A stretch of DNA of 64,000 nucleotides from Nostoc sp. TCL240-02 (GTDB lineage Bacteria > Cyanobacteriota > Cyanobacteriia > Cyanobacteriales > Nostocaceae): NCBI RefSeq assembly GCF_013343235.1, contig NZ_CP040094.1, positions 1,674,501-1,738,500 of the forward strand. The letters run 5' to 3'. Positions 35,710-44,967 of this stretch are shown piece by piece (positions within the stretch are counted from its first letter, which is position 1; each line of letters starts with the position of its first letter). Below the pieces are notes generated by a model that made no database searches, had not been told where the DNA came from, and saw nothing but the letters and a program-made list of their open reading frames with translations. The position numbers and the translations under genes were made by a program.

Positions 35710-37011
35710 CTACAGTGTCAAAGATTGAGGATTTGTCTCAATCAATTTTGCTAAATCTTGCAAGAACGCCGCAGCATGGGCACCGTAAATAATGCGGTGG
35801 TCAGAAGTAATATTCACCTGCATTTGTTGCCGCACGCCGAATAAACCGTCGGGTGTTGCTACTACTTGCGGACGGGATGCCCCGATCGCTAAAATTGAAC
35901 CTTGTCCAAGCGGCAAAATCGCATCAAATTTGTCTACGCCAAACATCCCCAAATTAGACAGCGTAAAAGTTCCACTGTTATATTCTTGGGGCTGTAGTTG
36001 TTTTGCCCTCGCACGTTCTACCAAAGACTTCCAAGTACGCGATAGAGAATAAATATCCACTGCATCTGCATTTTGCAACACAGGTGTAATTAATCCGCCA
36101 TCATCCATCGCTACGGCTACGGAAATGTTGATATCAGAATGATAAACAATACCCTGGTCTGAATAGCTAGCATTTAACAATGGGTGTTTTTGCAATGTCA
36201 CTGCTACAGCTTTCGCCAGTAGCGCTGTCATTGTCACGCCTTTGGATTTAATTTGTTTATAAAGTTTGTCTAATCCGTCAGTGGTAATTGTATAACCGAC
36301 ACGGAAGACGGGCACGGATATGGTGGCTACCATGTTCCGCACTACGGCATTTTGGAAGGTAGTTAGAGGTACAGTTTGACCAGGAACAGCAGCTACCACT
36401 GGCGCGGGTGCTGGTGTGCGAGGTGCTGGGGATGCAACTGGGGCGCTGGTTGGTACAGCTGCTGGTGGGGCAACTGGAGCAGTGGCGGGTTGTTTGCCCT
36501 TATTGGACAATGCTTCTACATCTTCAGCGACAATGCGACCGTGGGGACCACTGCCTTGGAGTGTAGTTAAATCAACTTTGAGTTCTTTGGCTAACTTGCG
36601 GGCACGGGGTGAAACTACAAGTCTGCCTTCTTTGTGATTAGAGCCGTTTTGAGACGCTAAGGCAGGTGTTGCAACTGAGGCTGTGGCGGGGATTGGCTCA
36701 GGAGAAGAGGTAGTAGTAGCAGCCACGCCAGAGGAATTTGCAAGAGATTTCGCCTGTTCAATTTCAGCTTCAGTTTCAGCTATGAAGGCGATCGCAGATC
36801 CTACCGGGGCAGTTTCACCAGCTTCAACTATGATATGGGCAAGAAAGCCTTCATAAAAGGTTTCTACATCCATATCTGCCTTATCTGACTCTACAACCAC
36901 CACTGTTTCGCCTTTTTCCACTTTGTCCCCTGGCGATTTCACCCAGGAGACGATTTTACCTTCCGTCATGGTGGAACTCAGCGCCGGCATAAATACTTCA
37001 TGAATGCTCAT
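35710..37011 (-). CDS. Dihydrolipoamide acetyltransferase, E2 of pyruvate dehydrogenase
   Basis: The 433-aa E2 passes the acetyl group from lipoyl-lysine to CoA. Domains: one lipoyl domain (1-80) with the modified lysine K44 in ESDKADMDVE; a peripheral-subunit binding domain at about 128-168 (VSPRARKLAKELKVDLTTLQG, GPHGRIVAEDV); a Pro/Ala linker; and the catalytic domain to the end. The active-site segment reads SDHRIIYGAHAAAFL. His is present, but the Asp common in other bacteria is Tyr, as in plastid and other cyanobacterial E2 proteins. The other PDH genes are not adjacent. Confidence 0.94.
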   Translation of the reverse strand: MSIHEVFMPALSSTMTEGKIVSWVKSPGDKVEKGETVVVVESDKADMDVETFYEGFLAHIIVEAGETAPVGSAIAFIAETEAEIEQAKSLANSSGVAATTTSSPEPIPATASVATPALASQNGSNHKEGRLVVSPRARKLAKELKVDLTTLQGSGPHGRIVAEDVEALSNKGKQPATAPVAPPAAVPTSAPVASPAPRTPAPAPVVAAVPGQTVPLTTFQNAVVRNMVATISVPVFRVGYTITTDGLDKLYKQIKSKGVTMTALLAKAVAVTLQKHPLLNASYSDQGIVYHSDINISVAVAMDDGGLITPVLQNADAVDIYSLSRTWKSLVERARAKQLQPQEYNSGTFTLSNLGMFGVDKFDAILPLGQGSILAIGASRPQVVATPDGLFGVRQQMQVNITSDHRIIYGAHAAAFLQDLAKLIETNPQSLTL

Positions 37012-37468
37012 AGGGTGGTTTGGAAATCAATGGTTTATGGACTTTAACAGCTTTCATCAGATCGAATTGTATCTTGGCGGGAGAGTTTTGGACTGGAGAT
37101 TTTATATTTTAGATTGAGAATTGGGCATTGGGCATTGGGCATTGGGAATTGGGAATGGGAAGACTACTCCCACCTTTTGTACAGACAAAGATTTTTCGCG
37201 TCTCTTATACCCCAGGAACCTAAATATGAATTGGAGGTCTATAATACAGGGCTATCTCCAAGGTTAGCCAATATCTCGATCTCGTTTAAATCGTTGACTT
37301 GCAAAAACCATCACGAGTTTCTCATAGATTAAATGCGACTACTATTTATATTCCTCATACCGAATGCTTTAAGATACAAGAGCTTCTCACAGGTAGAGGA
37401 TATTGAATGCAGTTCAATCTAGAATTCAAAATTGGTAATAAACCTATTTGAAATTCCTGTTTACTTTT
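37012..37468. repeat. Intergenic region with TTGGGCA-type tandem repeats
   Basis: At 37115-37157 TTGGGCA is repeated and then degrades to TTGGGAATTGGGAATGGG. These are short tandemly repeated sequences typical of heterocystous cyanobacteria and related to the repeats at 25337 and 46868. A CGCGTCTCTTATACCCC fragment lies near 37196. No gene is supported in these 457 bp. Confidence 0.65.
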
Positions 37469-37993
37469 ATGTCGGCAAAGCTAAAATTCTTTTTGATTGT
37501 GATATTGGGTATCTTTGCCACTGCTGGCGCTGGAGTATATATTACCCAGCGCCAGCAATCTACACCGATTGTTGAGACTAGTTATGGTCAAACCCAACAG
37601 GTGAGAGCAATACATCAATCTCAAGAGGTTGTGGCATACCCAGACCGCTCTAACTATAAAACTATACCTTTAGGAAATATCAACTCATCTCTCCAAGGTA
37701 GCGATCCTGCTACCCTCGCTCTGAATGCCTTTGACAACATAGCAGCAGTGGGAGGAACGCGAAAGGTAGAGGTAGCTTATCCACAACGAAATCAGGCTTT
37801 AGTGACGATTACCCAATTCAAGCGGGGTGATGATGCAGTTAGTGCAGTTAAATATCGAGTTGAGATGTCAGCCTTCGGGCGATCGCTATTTATTAGCTCT
37901 CCTCCAGTCTGGCAAATTGTTTGGGCTGGCTCCCAGGTAGAATGTTCGGCTGGGAGCCTCTCCCGCACTAAGTTAAATCACATTTGTCATTAG
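37469..37993 (+). CDS. Membrane-anchored or secreted protein of unknown function
   Basis: The 174-aa protein from ATG 37469 (a TTG lies seven codons earlier) starts MSAKLKFFLIVILGIFATA, a signal anchor. It continues with a domain reading DPATLALNAFDNIAAVGGTRKVEVAYPQRNQALVTITQ and ends in a Ser/Arg-rich tail. I do not recognise a named family. The domain looks like a small alpha-beta periplasmic module. It converges on the ylqD gene across a repeat-rich gap. Confidence 0.7.
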   Translation: MSAKLKFFLIVILGIFATAGAGVYITQRQQSTPIVETSYGQTQQVRAIHQSQEVVAYPDRSNYKTIPLGNINSSLQGSDPATLALNAFDNIAAVGGTRKVEVAYPQRNQALVTITQFKRGDDAVSAVKYRVEMSAFGRSLFISSPPVWQIVWAGSQVECSAGSLSRTKLNHICH

Positions 37994-38080
37994 TCATTGG
38001 TCACTTGTACTGAGCGTAGTCGAAGTATTGCTCACAAAACAAATGACAAAGGACAAATAACAAATAACAAATGACAAATT
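37983..38080. repeat. STRR-type repeat in convergent gap
   Basis: CATTTGTCATTAGTCATTGGTCA is balanced by tandem ACAAATG/ACAAATA units (38035-38080) on the other side, giving a long imperfect inverted repeat. The segment CTGAGCGTAGTCGAAG between them is another common Nostoc repeat. It can serve as a bidirectional transcript end between the convergent genes. Confidence 0.7.
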
Positions 38081-38529
38081 TAAATGTCACCGCGAATTTC
38101 TTCTACAACGCCGTCGCGCAGAACTATTTCAACTTGCATTTTGCTAATCAGGTTATCTCCTATCTCTACCCGGAAAAAGCCTTCCATTTGGAATTGGTTG
38201 ACTTCTTGATCTTGCTGGAGAAACTGCACTTGCTGGAGATTTTGCAGCAACTGATTTTTTTGCTCTAGAAATTCACTTTTCTTTTGATTGACTTGGAGTT
38301 GAATATTGTCAATTTGTTGGAGGGTCTGGGGGCCGGGTGGTTGCAGACTCTGCTTTTGAATTGCTGCGATCGCTCTTTGTCCTTCAACGTCTAGCTGTTG
38401 CAGTTGCTGATCGAGTTGATTGATCTGGGTTTGCAGCTGCTGTTGTACTTCCTCTTTCCACAGAGGAGTCACAATAACTTTGACGTTAACGACACGTTTC
38501 AGAAGCAAATTAGATTTGGAGACATCCAT
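38080..38529 (-). CDS. YlqD-family protein
   Basis: The 149-aa protein has the YlqD shape: a beta start (SNLLLKRVVNVKVIVTPLWKEE), a long Gln/Leu-rich coiled coil (about 25-105, QQLQTQINQLDQQLQQLD) and a beta end (FRVEIGDNLISKMQVEIVL, GVVEEI). YlqD proteins are conserved in Firmicutes and cyanobacteria and have no settled function. The gene lies 42 bp downstream of the acyl-ACP synthetase gene in the same direction, so the two are probably cotranscribed. Confidence 0.85.
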   Translation of the reverse strand: MDVSKSNLLLKRVVNVKVIVTPLWKEEVQQQLQTQINQLDQQLQQLDVEGQRAIAAIQKQSLQPPGPQTLQQIDNIQLQVNQKKSEFLEQKNQLLQNLQQVQFLQQDQEVNQFQMEGFFRVEIGDNLISKMQVEIVLRDGVVEEIRGDI

Positions 38530-38571
38530 AAATATTTCACGTTCACTCTTTACAGTTGGGAGGTGGAATTA

Positions 38572-40521
38572 TCAGGCAAACATGCCGTCAATAATATCGC
38601 GATAACGTTCCGTGACGATATGTCGGCGAACTTTTAGTGTTTGTGTCATCAAACCATTTTCGATGGAAAACGGTTCTAGAATGAGTTTGAATGTCCCAAT
38701 GCGGTCATCCGGTCGATAGCCTGGACGATTTTGCACTTCTCGATTCAATTCTTGCCGAAATAAATCCTGGATCATTCTACTCTCCCAGTCAATTTGTTGA
38801 CTAGGTGAAGAAGTCGCCGGATCGTTCTGCACCCATTTTTCTAAGGCTTCGACATTGGGGACAATTAAGGCTCCCAGGCTGCGTTGATCTTGACCGACGA
38901 GCATAATTTGATCGATGTAGGGCGATCGCAAACAAGCATCTTCAATCGGCTGTGGCTCGATGTTTTCCCCATTAGTCAATACAATCGTATCCTTTGCTCT
39001 GCCAGTCAGCACCAAGTCATCTTGTGGTGTCAGCCAACCCAAATCGCCGCTATCAAACCAACCTTCCGCATCAATTGCTTTCGCTGTCGCTTCGGGATTT
39101 TGGTAATAGCCTTTCATAATCTGCGGGCCCCTCAACAATACTAAGCCTCGCTTCTCTATTGGCAAAGGTGTTTTTGTCTCAGGATCTACAATTTTAGCTT
39201 CTGTAGCCGGAAGTGGTAGCCCTGATGCACCAATCAAATTTCGCCAAGGACGGCGCACATGGGTTACAGGAGAAGTTTCGGTTAAGCCATAGCCTTGCAA
39301 AATCTGCACACCAATAATTTCAAAGAAGTTATCGATATGTCTGGGAAGCGCACCACCGCCGCTAATCATCTGCTTGACTTGTCCTCCTGTGGCTTCTCGC
39401 ACTTTGACATAAACTAGTCGTTCTCCCAAGGCGTGGAGGGGTAATAAAGCCCATGCTTGGATTTTAGCTGTTAATCGCTCGATGGCTGAGGCATGAAGAT
39501 TATTTAAATCTAATCCCTGAGCAACTCGCCGCGCTTTGATATATTTGTCGCTAATGCCTAATAAAAAGTTAACTAGACGTTGTTTATTCGCTGGTTGTTC
39601 GCGGAACTGCTTTTGCACTCCTTCGTAAATCGATTCCCAGAGGCGGGGTACACCCACCATATAGTTAGGTTTAAATTGTCTCAAATCTCCTTTCACAGAG
39701 CGCAAGTTAGTATAAACTTGCGTACAACCTTGAGATAGTAAGTAATATTCAACAGTCCGCTCGTAGCTATGCCACGAAGGTAAGATACTGAGAACAATGT
39801 CACCTGCATTTGGTTGCAATACTGTGCCAAAGGTTGTTATTTGGTGCATCAAATTTTTATAAGACAGCATTACACCCTTCGGTTTACCTGTAGTGCCAGA
39901 GGTATAAATTAGGGTTGCCAAAGCATCACGATTTTGTTTAACTGGTGCAAAATTATGATTTTTCCCAATTTCAATCAACTGTGCAAAATTCAGCACCTTT
40001 AGGGTTTCATCTGTCGATGGTGCTTCATCTGAAAGTAAGATTGCAAACTGAATTGGTAAATCGTTGAGACGGTCTTGTAGTTTTTTAAGTGTCTTTAAAT
40101 CCTCAACTACTATTGCCGTACTGCCGCTATTAGCGATGATAAACAGCAATTCTTCTTTTTCCGCTTGGGAACTACGCACCGCATCAACTCCTCCAGCAGT
40201 CATGATGCCTTGATCGGCAATAAACCAGCGAGGACTGTTGTCAGAAATTAAGGAAATACGATCGCCTACTTTCACTCCCAACGCCTGTAAACCAGCAGCA
40301 AATAATTGCATTTGCTCCGCTAACTGTGTATAAGTAATCACAGCTTCTGGTTTCCCGTGAGGGCTACGGAGAGCAATAATATCACCAAATCGTTGAGCCG
40401 CTAAAGGCCAGACTTCTGGTAGCGATTCCACATTTGTGTAATCTACCAACCGCTTTAAGCCCTCACGTTCTCGCTCACTGATGTTAGATAAAAAAGAAGA
40501 CGCGGTTTGGTTTTTTGACAT
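38572..40521 (-). CDS. Long-chain acyl-ACP synthetase/fatty acid ligase (Aas type)
   Basis: The 649-aa AMP-forming ligase activates free fatty acids. In cyanobacteria the single such enzyme usually loads them on acyl carrier protein and recycles fatty acids released from membranes. Motifs are the AMP-binding TLIYTSGTTGKPKGVMLSY, GGGALPRHIDNFFEIIG, LQGYGLTETSPV, GWFDSGDLGWL and a C-terminal LTGRAKDTIVLTNGENIEP. The length matches the cyanobacterial enzyme. It is the first gene of the unit with ylqD. Confidence 0.92.
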   Translation of the reverse strand: MSKNQTASSFLSNISEREREGLKRLVDYTNVESLPEVWPLAAQRFGDIIALRSPHGKPEAVITYTQLAEQMQLFAAGLQALGVKVGDRISLISDNSPRWFIADQGIMTAGGVDAVRSSQAEKEELLFIIANSGSTAIVVEDLKTLKKLQDRLNDLPIQFAILLSDEAPSTDETLKVLNFAQLIEIGKNHNFAPVKQNRDALATLIYTSGTTGKPKGVMLSYKNLMHQITTFGTVLQPNAGDIVLSILPSWHSYERTVEYYLLSQGCTQVYTNLRSVKGDLRQFKPNYMVGVPRLWESIYEGVQKQFREQPANKQRLVNFLLGISDKYIKARRVAQGLDLNNLHASAIERLTAKIQAWALLPLHALGERLVYVKVREATGGQVKQMISGGGALPRHIDNFFEIIGVQILQGYGLTETSPVTHVRRPWRNLIGASGLPLPATEAKIVDPETKTPLPIEKRGLVLLRGPQIMKGYYQNPEATAKAIDAEGWFDSGDLGWLTPQDDLVLTGRAKDTIVLTNGENIEPQPIEDACLRSPYIDQIMLVGQDQRSLGALIVPNVEALEKWVQNDPATSSPSQQIDWESRMIQDLFRQELNREVQNRPGYRPDDRIGTFKLILEPFSIENGLMTQTLKVRRHIVTERYRDIIDGMFA

Positions 40522-40747
40522 AACATCTTACCTAAATATCATAAATTAATTGTTTTTCTAGTTTATTTTGTTATCCCGCTACAATAACCATCCTTATTAT
40601 CCACATTCCCTTCTGTGTAGAATAATTCCAGAAATTCCACGTTTATATTTACAAAAATTTATGTTAAAGTTAGTTTACATAGAGTGCAAGCAATAGATCA
40701 ACTGAAAGTGAATCCTACACATAATATTATGCTTGCACCTCAAAACA

Positions 40748-40776
40748 GCGATGTCTACGACGGGCTACGCCTACGC
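40748..40776 (+). repeat. 29-bp dispersed repeat, copy 3 (consensus)
   Basis: GCGATGTCTACGACGGGC followed by TACGCCTACGC lies 27 bp upstream of a microprotein start. Copies with one to five mismatches lie at 22719, 23619 and 41116. Confidence 0.85.
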
Positions 40777-40802
40777 CTATTTGTCACAGGAGATGATTAC
40801 CT

Positions 40803-41048
40803 ATGAATTTGATAGACGCTATACTATTGACACTGCTCAATATTACTTTTTGCGTAGCATTTCCTAAGCTTGTAGCTATGCTTTTAGCTGATAAAACCAA
40901 TTCTAATAAAGTGTCACGGAATGGTTCAAAATTGCAAGTAGCCAAAATTGAACTTACGAGTTTTCCTTATTGTACAGCTTACTCATTAACGGGTAGTCAA
41001 TACTGCAAATTCAGCCCTGATTTTTGTTCCAAATGTTCTCCGAATTGA
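40803..41048 (+). CDS. Small membrane protein, microprotein A
   Basis: The 81-residue protein has CAGGAGA about twelve bases before ATG. Residues 1-30 form a hydrophobic helix (MNLIDAILLTLLNITFCVAF then PKLVAML). The rest is polar with four cysteines near the C-terminus (YCTAYS, YCKFSPDFCSKCSPN). The N-terminal helix shares 15 of 27 positions with the 48-residue protein at 41688, so this is a paralogous pair. I know no function for the family. The upstream 29-bp repeat lies in its leader. Confidence 0.6.
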   Translation: MNLIDAILLTLLNITFCVAFPKLVAMLLADKTNSNKVSRNGSKLQVAKIELTSFPYCTAYSLTGSQYCKFSPDFCSKCSPN

Positions 41049-41687
41049 TGGGCTATTTACCAAATTGGAAAAATTTATTTTTTCTGATATCGGATTTTTT
41101 CGTCTACTTATTTCAGCGATATATACGACGAGCTACGCTAACGCTCATCCTACTATAATTGCTGAAACTCTTATGCTGTAAGTATTTATCATTTCCCCAC
41201 AAGCTGATTGAATAGTACGTACATACTTTCACAGTGCGATCGCGTCGTTCAGTAGGGTATTTACTTTTTTGTAATAATTGCAACTCATACAACCCCGACT
41301 TATTAAATAAGTTGGGGTTATTGTTTCTCCGCAATGATTCAGGATTGCTATAAGATCGCAAAAACCCCATAACTCGAATTTCTTGCCTTAACTGAACAGT
41401 TCGTTAAGGCTTGAAGTACATGGCGAATAACTACTTGAAACTCTTAAGCTCCCACTAAACCTGTGTTTCCTTGCCAGAGTTTAACTCAGTATAATTATTA
41501 ATTGAACTTAGAGTACAGATATAACTAATATAACAATTTTTATTAGTCAACTTGAAATTATCAGAATATATTTAGTTAGCTTATATGCGATAGAAGAAAT
41601 TAAAATCCTGTTTTAAAGTAATTCTACTGATTTTGGTTCAAACTAAAAATATAGTAAACACCAATTTTTAAATAAAGGCGATCGCAC
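41049..41687. other. Intergenic region between paired microproteins
   Basis: About 640 bp. It contains a degenerate copy of the 29-bp repeat (41116-41144), the second AACCCCGA palindrome (41291-41319) and a 24-bp near-palindrome CCTTAACTGAACAGTTCG (41386-41409). No gene is supported. Confidence 0.5.
41291..41319. repeat. Dispersed palindromic repeat, copy 2
   Basis: AACCCCGACTTATT and AATAAGTTGGGGTT form a stem with almost no loop. It is nearly identical to the element at 16074-16102. The few base differences are partly compensatory (G-C replaced by G-T), which suggests that the hairpin is kept. Confidence 0.8.
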
Positions 41688-41834
41688 ATGAGTTTAACCG
41701 ATGGTATATTATTGACGCTGCTAAATACTGTTGCTTGTCTTGCGCTGCCTAAATTGCTAGTGATTGTGTCTAAGAAAAAGCAAAACACTGTAACATCAGA
41801 AGCGTCTAACTCTGAGATGCCCAGTTTTTCATAG
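41688..41834 (+). CDS. Small membrane protein, microprotein B
   Basis: The 48-residue protein reads MSLTDGILLTLLNTVACLAL, PKLLVIV and a basic KKK followed by a Ser-rich tail. AAAGG lies about twelve bases upstream, next to a HIP1 octamer. The helix and the PKL motif match microprotein A at 40803. With one helix and a positive C-terminal flank it is probably an inner-membrane single-pass protein with a cytoplasmic tail. A strong hairpin follows 18 bp after the stop. Confidence 0.6.
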   Translation: MSLTDGILLTLLNTVACLALPKLLVIVSKKKQNTVTSEASNSEMPSFS

Positions 41835-41852
41835 TATAAGCTGATTGTCTCT

Positions 41853-41904
41853 AGATATCGCCTTGATGAGGAGAAAATTTAGTTATTGGTGCAAGGCGAT
41901 ATCT
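41853..41904 (+). terminator. Hairpin downstream of microprotein B
   Basis: AGATATCGCCTTG and CAAGGCGATATCT are exact 13-base inverted repeats with a 26-base loop. No T tract follows. Position just after the stop suggests a transcript end or mRNA-stabilising stem. Confidence 0.7.
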
Positions 41905-42038
41905 TAATGAAAGTTATATACATCTCATTTTAGAAAAAATGAATGTGCATATTTCCCAAAAATAGATTATATTTTTACTATTAAAAAGGTTTATAGCAGC
42001 TTAATTTTACTTTATTGGCGCGGATTGTTTGTTATTCT

Positions 42039-43226
42039 TTATTTGTTTTTGCTGTAGTTTTTTTTAGGTCTAACTATAATAAAGAATCCAAGTATAGTAA
42101 AAACTAACATTTGCCAAGTTACCAAATTCCAGCCACCAAGATTCCAGCATAATAGACCAATGCTAGTACCTACAGCACCACCAATAAAATAGCTAGTAAT
42201 GTAAACTGTGTTGATGCGGCTATTCGATTGAGCATCAAGAGTATATATCCTCGCTACATTGGTGACTTGAATTGCCTGTACACCTACATCTAGCAACAAT
42301 ACAGCAACAGCGATCGCGATCGCTGAAGTAGAAGCAATTTTAGCAATTACTAAACTTGCAATGACAAGCGATATAGCAATAGTCAAGGAACGTTGCGAGT
42401 TACCTCGATCGGCTAATTTACCAAAAACTGGTGCCATCAATGCACCTGCGATCGCCACAAAGCCATACATTCCAATTGTGTCAGATTGAAAATTGAAAGG
42501 CGCTCCGCTTAAATGGAAAGTCAGCGTTGTCCAAAATGAGCAAAATACACCAAATAATAACCCACCAATTAAAGACGCTTCTCTTAATAAAGAAAAGCGT
42601 TTGAATTGTTGAATTGTTGAGTTTAATAATTCCAAGTAATAACCGTTAAATTCGTTTTTGACATTAGGTAAATATATATTTAGTAAGACAGTAACCATTA
42701 AAACCATTACTGCCGAAAATCCATATACATAACGCCAATTCAACCATTCAGCAATATATCCACTAAAAACCCTTGCTCCTAAAACTCCAATTAATATACC
42801 AGTAAAAATGTAGCCTACAGTTTTGCCTGTAGTTACTCTATCTATACTTGCTGCTAAGGGAAGAATAACCTGAGCCGATACTGTCGCAATCCCAATCGCT
42901 ACACTCAATATCCAAACTTCGATGATGTTTTGTGAAAACGTCATGAGTATCAACAAACAAAACAAACATATCAATAAGGAAAGAATTAACTTTTTCTTGT
43001 TTATTTTATCGCCCAATGGGATTAGAAAGAAAAGCCCAAAACCGTAACCAACTTGCGAAAGCACAGATATGCTACCCACTTCGCCTTCACCGACTCGAAA
43101 AGAAGATGCAATATCTTTGAGGATTGGCTGATTATAATAAATGTTGGCAACACAAACACCAGATGCGATCGCCATAATCAGTACCTGGACTTTAGTTAAT
43201 GCGTTAGTTGGTATTGGTTTTTCCAT
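42039..43226 (-). CDS. MFS transporter (DHA1-like)
   Basis: The 395-aa protein has about 12 transmembrane helices and the MFS loop motif PLGDKINKKKLILS (GDxxxxKK) between helices 2 and 3, with a second GKLADRGNSQRS in the other half. ASGVCVANIYYNQPILKDI at the start is typical of the YnfM-like drug/metabolite efflux subgroup. Substrate unknown. Its start is 13 bp from the end of the Uma2 gene, so both may be on one transcript. Confidence 0.88.
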   Translation of the reverse strand: MEKPIPTNALTKVQVLIMAIASGVCVANIYYNQPILKDIASSFRVGEGEVGSISVLSQVGYGFGLFFLIPLGDKINKKKLILSLLICLFCLLILMTFSQNIIEVWILSVAIGIATVSAQVILPLAASIDRVTTGKTVGYIFTGILIGVLGARVFSGYIAEWLNWRYVYGFSAVMVLMVTVLLNIYLPNVKNEFNGYYLELLNSTIQQFKRFSLLREASLIGGLLFGVFCSFWTTLTFHLSGAPFNFQSDTIGMYGFVAIAGALMAPVFGKLADRGNSQRSLTIAISLVIASLVIAKIASTSAIAIAVAVLLLDVGVQAIQVTNVARIYTLDAQSNSRINTVYITSYFIGGAVGTSIGLLCWNLGGWNLVTWQMLVFTILGFFIIVRPKKNYSKNK

Positions 43227-43238
43227 TTAACCTAAAAT

Positions 43239-43811
43239 TTATACAGGAAAAAACTGGTTTACAGTACAGCTAAAACCAGGTAATAAAGGAGAAATTATAA
43301 TATCACTATTAAACAAGGTTTCTACCAATTTAAGTTGGTTTTGTTCGCGTCGATAGACCTCTAGTTTAGGCGAACGCCAATCAGCAATCCAATATTCTTT
43401 TACTCCTCTGGAAGAATAAAGTTTAAGTTTAGCTTCCTTATCTCTTCTTAGGTCTTCCTTGCTAGCAGACAAAACTTCGACTACTAAATCTGGTGCGCCA
43501 GTTAAATGTCCTCCTTCATCCAACATTACCGCCAAGGTTTCCTTTGTAGCCCAAACTACATCAGGAATCACATTATCTGATTCTGAAAACAAAACGCCGG
43601 GGTTTATCGAAGCTTCTCCTAAACCAGTAGACTCTGACCAAACATCAAGTTGTCGAAAAATCTTGCCACAAGTTTGCTGATGTTTAAAGTGAGGCGCTCT
43701 AATCACAAATAATTCTCCATCAACTATCTCGTAGCGCGTACCCTCATTTTCTGGTAAAAGTTCCACGTCGTGAATTGTCCAGTGTACTCCTGCCGTTAGC
43801 ATCTGGCTCAT
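43239..43811 (-). CDS. Uma2-family (DUF820) putative endonuclease
   Basis: The 190-aa protein has the Uma2 fold: EGTRYEIVDGELFVIRAPHF, SESDNVIPDVVWATKE (first acidic residues), APDLVVEVLSASKEDLRRDKEAKLKLY (D, ExxS, K) and GVKEYWIADWRSPKLEVY. These are the residues of a PD-(D/E)xK nuclease. It is 12 bp upstream of the MFS gene. Function in the cell is not established for this family. Confidence 0.88.
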   Translation of the reverse strand: MSQMLTAGVHWTIHDVELLPENEGTRYEIVDGELFVIRAPHFKHQQTCGKIFRQLDVWSESTGLGEASINPGVLFSESDNVIPDVVWATKETLAVMLDEGGHLTGAPDLVVEVLSASKEDLRRDKEAKLKLYSSRGVKEYWIADWRSPKLEVYRREQNQLKLVETLFNSDIIISPLLPGFSCTVNQFFPV

Positions 43812-43860
43812 CGGCTAACTCCTTTAATCTTGCTCTTGTATTTTAATCATAAGAGGATGT

Positions 43861-44052
43861 TTGAAAATTCACGTTCAACAAGGAGAATATGTATCCTTAG
43901 AAGTGGACGCAGATGAAATTATCAAGAGTCAAGTATTTCCTGGTTTATGGTTGTCAATTTCAAATTTACTTGCTGGCAATATGCAGCAAGTATTGTCTGT
44001 GTTGCAGTTGGGATTAAATTCGCCAGAACATCAAATATTTGTGCAGCAATAG
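43861..44052 (+). pseudogene. C-terminal fragment of a Uma2-family gene
   Basis: The 63-codon frame (no ATG; TTG at 43861) reads VQQGEYVSLEVDADEIIKSQ, VFPGLWLSISNLLAGNMQQ and ends SPEHQIFVQQ. This matches the last 60 residues of many Uma2 proteins, where VFPGLWL and SPEH are conserved. The nuclease core is missing, so it is a relic, divergent from the intact Uma2 gene 50 bp away. Confidence 0.6.
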
Positions 44053-44097
44053 TGGGGAATGGGAGTAAAATTCTATGACTATAGCCCTTTTTTGATA

Positions 44098-44394
44098 TCA
44101 GTCTATTTTTTGGGAAATGAGAGTGACGTTTTTAGTTGCGCTATCCCAAACAATCCAGCTAACAGAATTATCTAAATCATCGGGACTATTTGAAACTTTA
44201 AAATATAGCTTTTCTTCGCCTTTTCTTTCAATCGCAAAGTCGGCATTTTGAGCATAAACAACTATAAAACCTTTGTCTCGTAAACAATACATCGCCCAGG
44301 CTTTCAATGATTGCTTGTATGGTTCGTGTGGAATTGGCGGTTTTGCGATTGTGTCTTCAATTACTTTAAATATTTGGATGAGTTTCGCGGTCAT
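44098..44394 (-). CDS. Small protein of unknown function, partner of VOC gene
   Basis: The 98-aa protein from ATG 44394 (a longer frame starts at TTG 44454, inside the preceding gene) reads like a nuclease- or cystatin-like small fold. KAWAMYCLRDKGFIVVYAQN, ADFAIERKGEEKLYFKVS and VSWIVWDSATKNVTLIS are visible. I do not recognise a family. It begins 28 bp after the VOC gene stop and is probably cotranscribed. Confidence 0.65.
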   Translation of the reverse strand: MTAKLIQIFKVIEDTIAKPPIPHEPYKQSLKAWAMYCLRDKGFIVVYAQNADFAIERKGEEKLYFKVSNSPDDLDNSVSWIVWDSATKNVTLISQKID

Positions 44395-44422
44395 GGTAGA
44401 TACTTTTGTTTTTACCCCTAAG

Positions 44423-44890
44423 TTAACTAGCTTCTGGATCGCAACGAATTTCAATCATAAAGCCATCTGGATCGTAAAAATACACACCTCTACCAGTAGG
44501 ACGAGTGACTGGGCCGTATGCGATCGCTATTTTATTTTCTCCGATCACTGTCACTGCGCGATCGAATAACTGCGGATCGATGTCAAAAGCCAAATGGTAA
44601 GCTCTGGTGAATGTCTTCTCTGGATTAGGATCTGGTGGTGATAATTTTGGTTCCCCAAATAAATCCAGTATCGTCCCATCTGGGGTAATAAAGTTGGCTA
44701 CTTTCCCTAATGCGACAAGTTCCGTCAGAGTTGCGGGTACTTCGTCGCCTGTAAGTTCGTGTAAACCCAAGATTGTGCCATAAAAGTAGCGGGAAGCTTG
44801 CATATCCTGGACATTTAGGGCAATGTGATGCACTTTACGCAAATTTCCTGGCGCAAGGACACTGTTCACAGAGGGAGTGCTAGATAGCAT
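44423..44890 (-). CDS. VOC-superfamily protein (glyoxalase/dioxygenase fold)
   Basis: The 155-aa protein is a single two-module VOC fold: KVHHIALNVQDMQASRYFYG (metal His), a second HLAFDIDPQLF (His) and GVYFYDPDGFMIEIRCDPE (Glu). Such proteins bind a divalent metal in glyoxalases, extradiol dioxygenases or fosfomycin-resistance enzymes, and the substrate cannot be told here. The frame is followed by a small gene 28 bp downstream in the same direction. Confidence 0.88.
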   Translation of the reverse strand: MLSSTPSVNSVLAPGNLRKVHHIALNVQDMQASRYFYGTILGLHELTGDEVPATLTELVALGKVANFITPDGTILDLFGEPKLSPPDPNPEKTFTRAYHLAFDIDPQLFDRAVTVIGENKIAIAYGPVTRPTGRGVYFYDPDGFMIEIRCDPEAS

Positions 44891-44967
44891 AGTAGAAGAA
44901 AATCTCCTTACTAGGATAGAAGCTGAACTTTTTACTTAAAGTTTATTATTTCTAATAAAAATCTATC

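Noticed and set aside
36376..36637. Gly/Trp/Cys-rich and Gly/Ala-rich plus-strand frames inside the E2 gene
   Set aside because: They are shadows of the Pro/Ala linker codons on the other strand.
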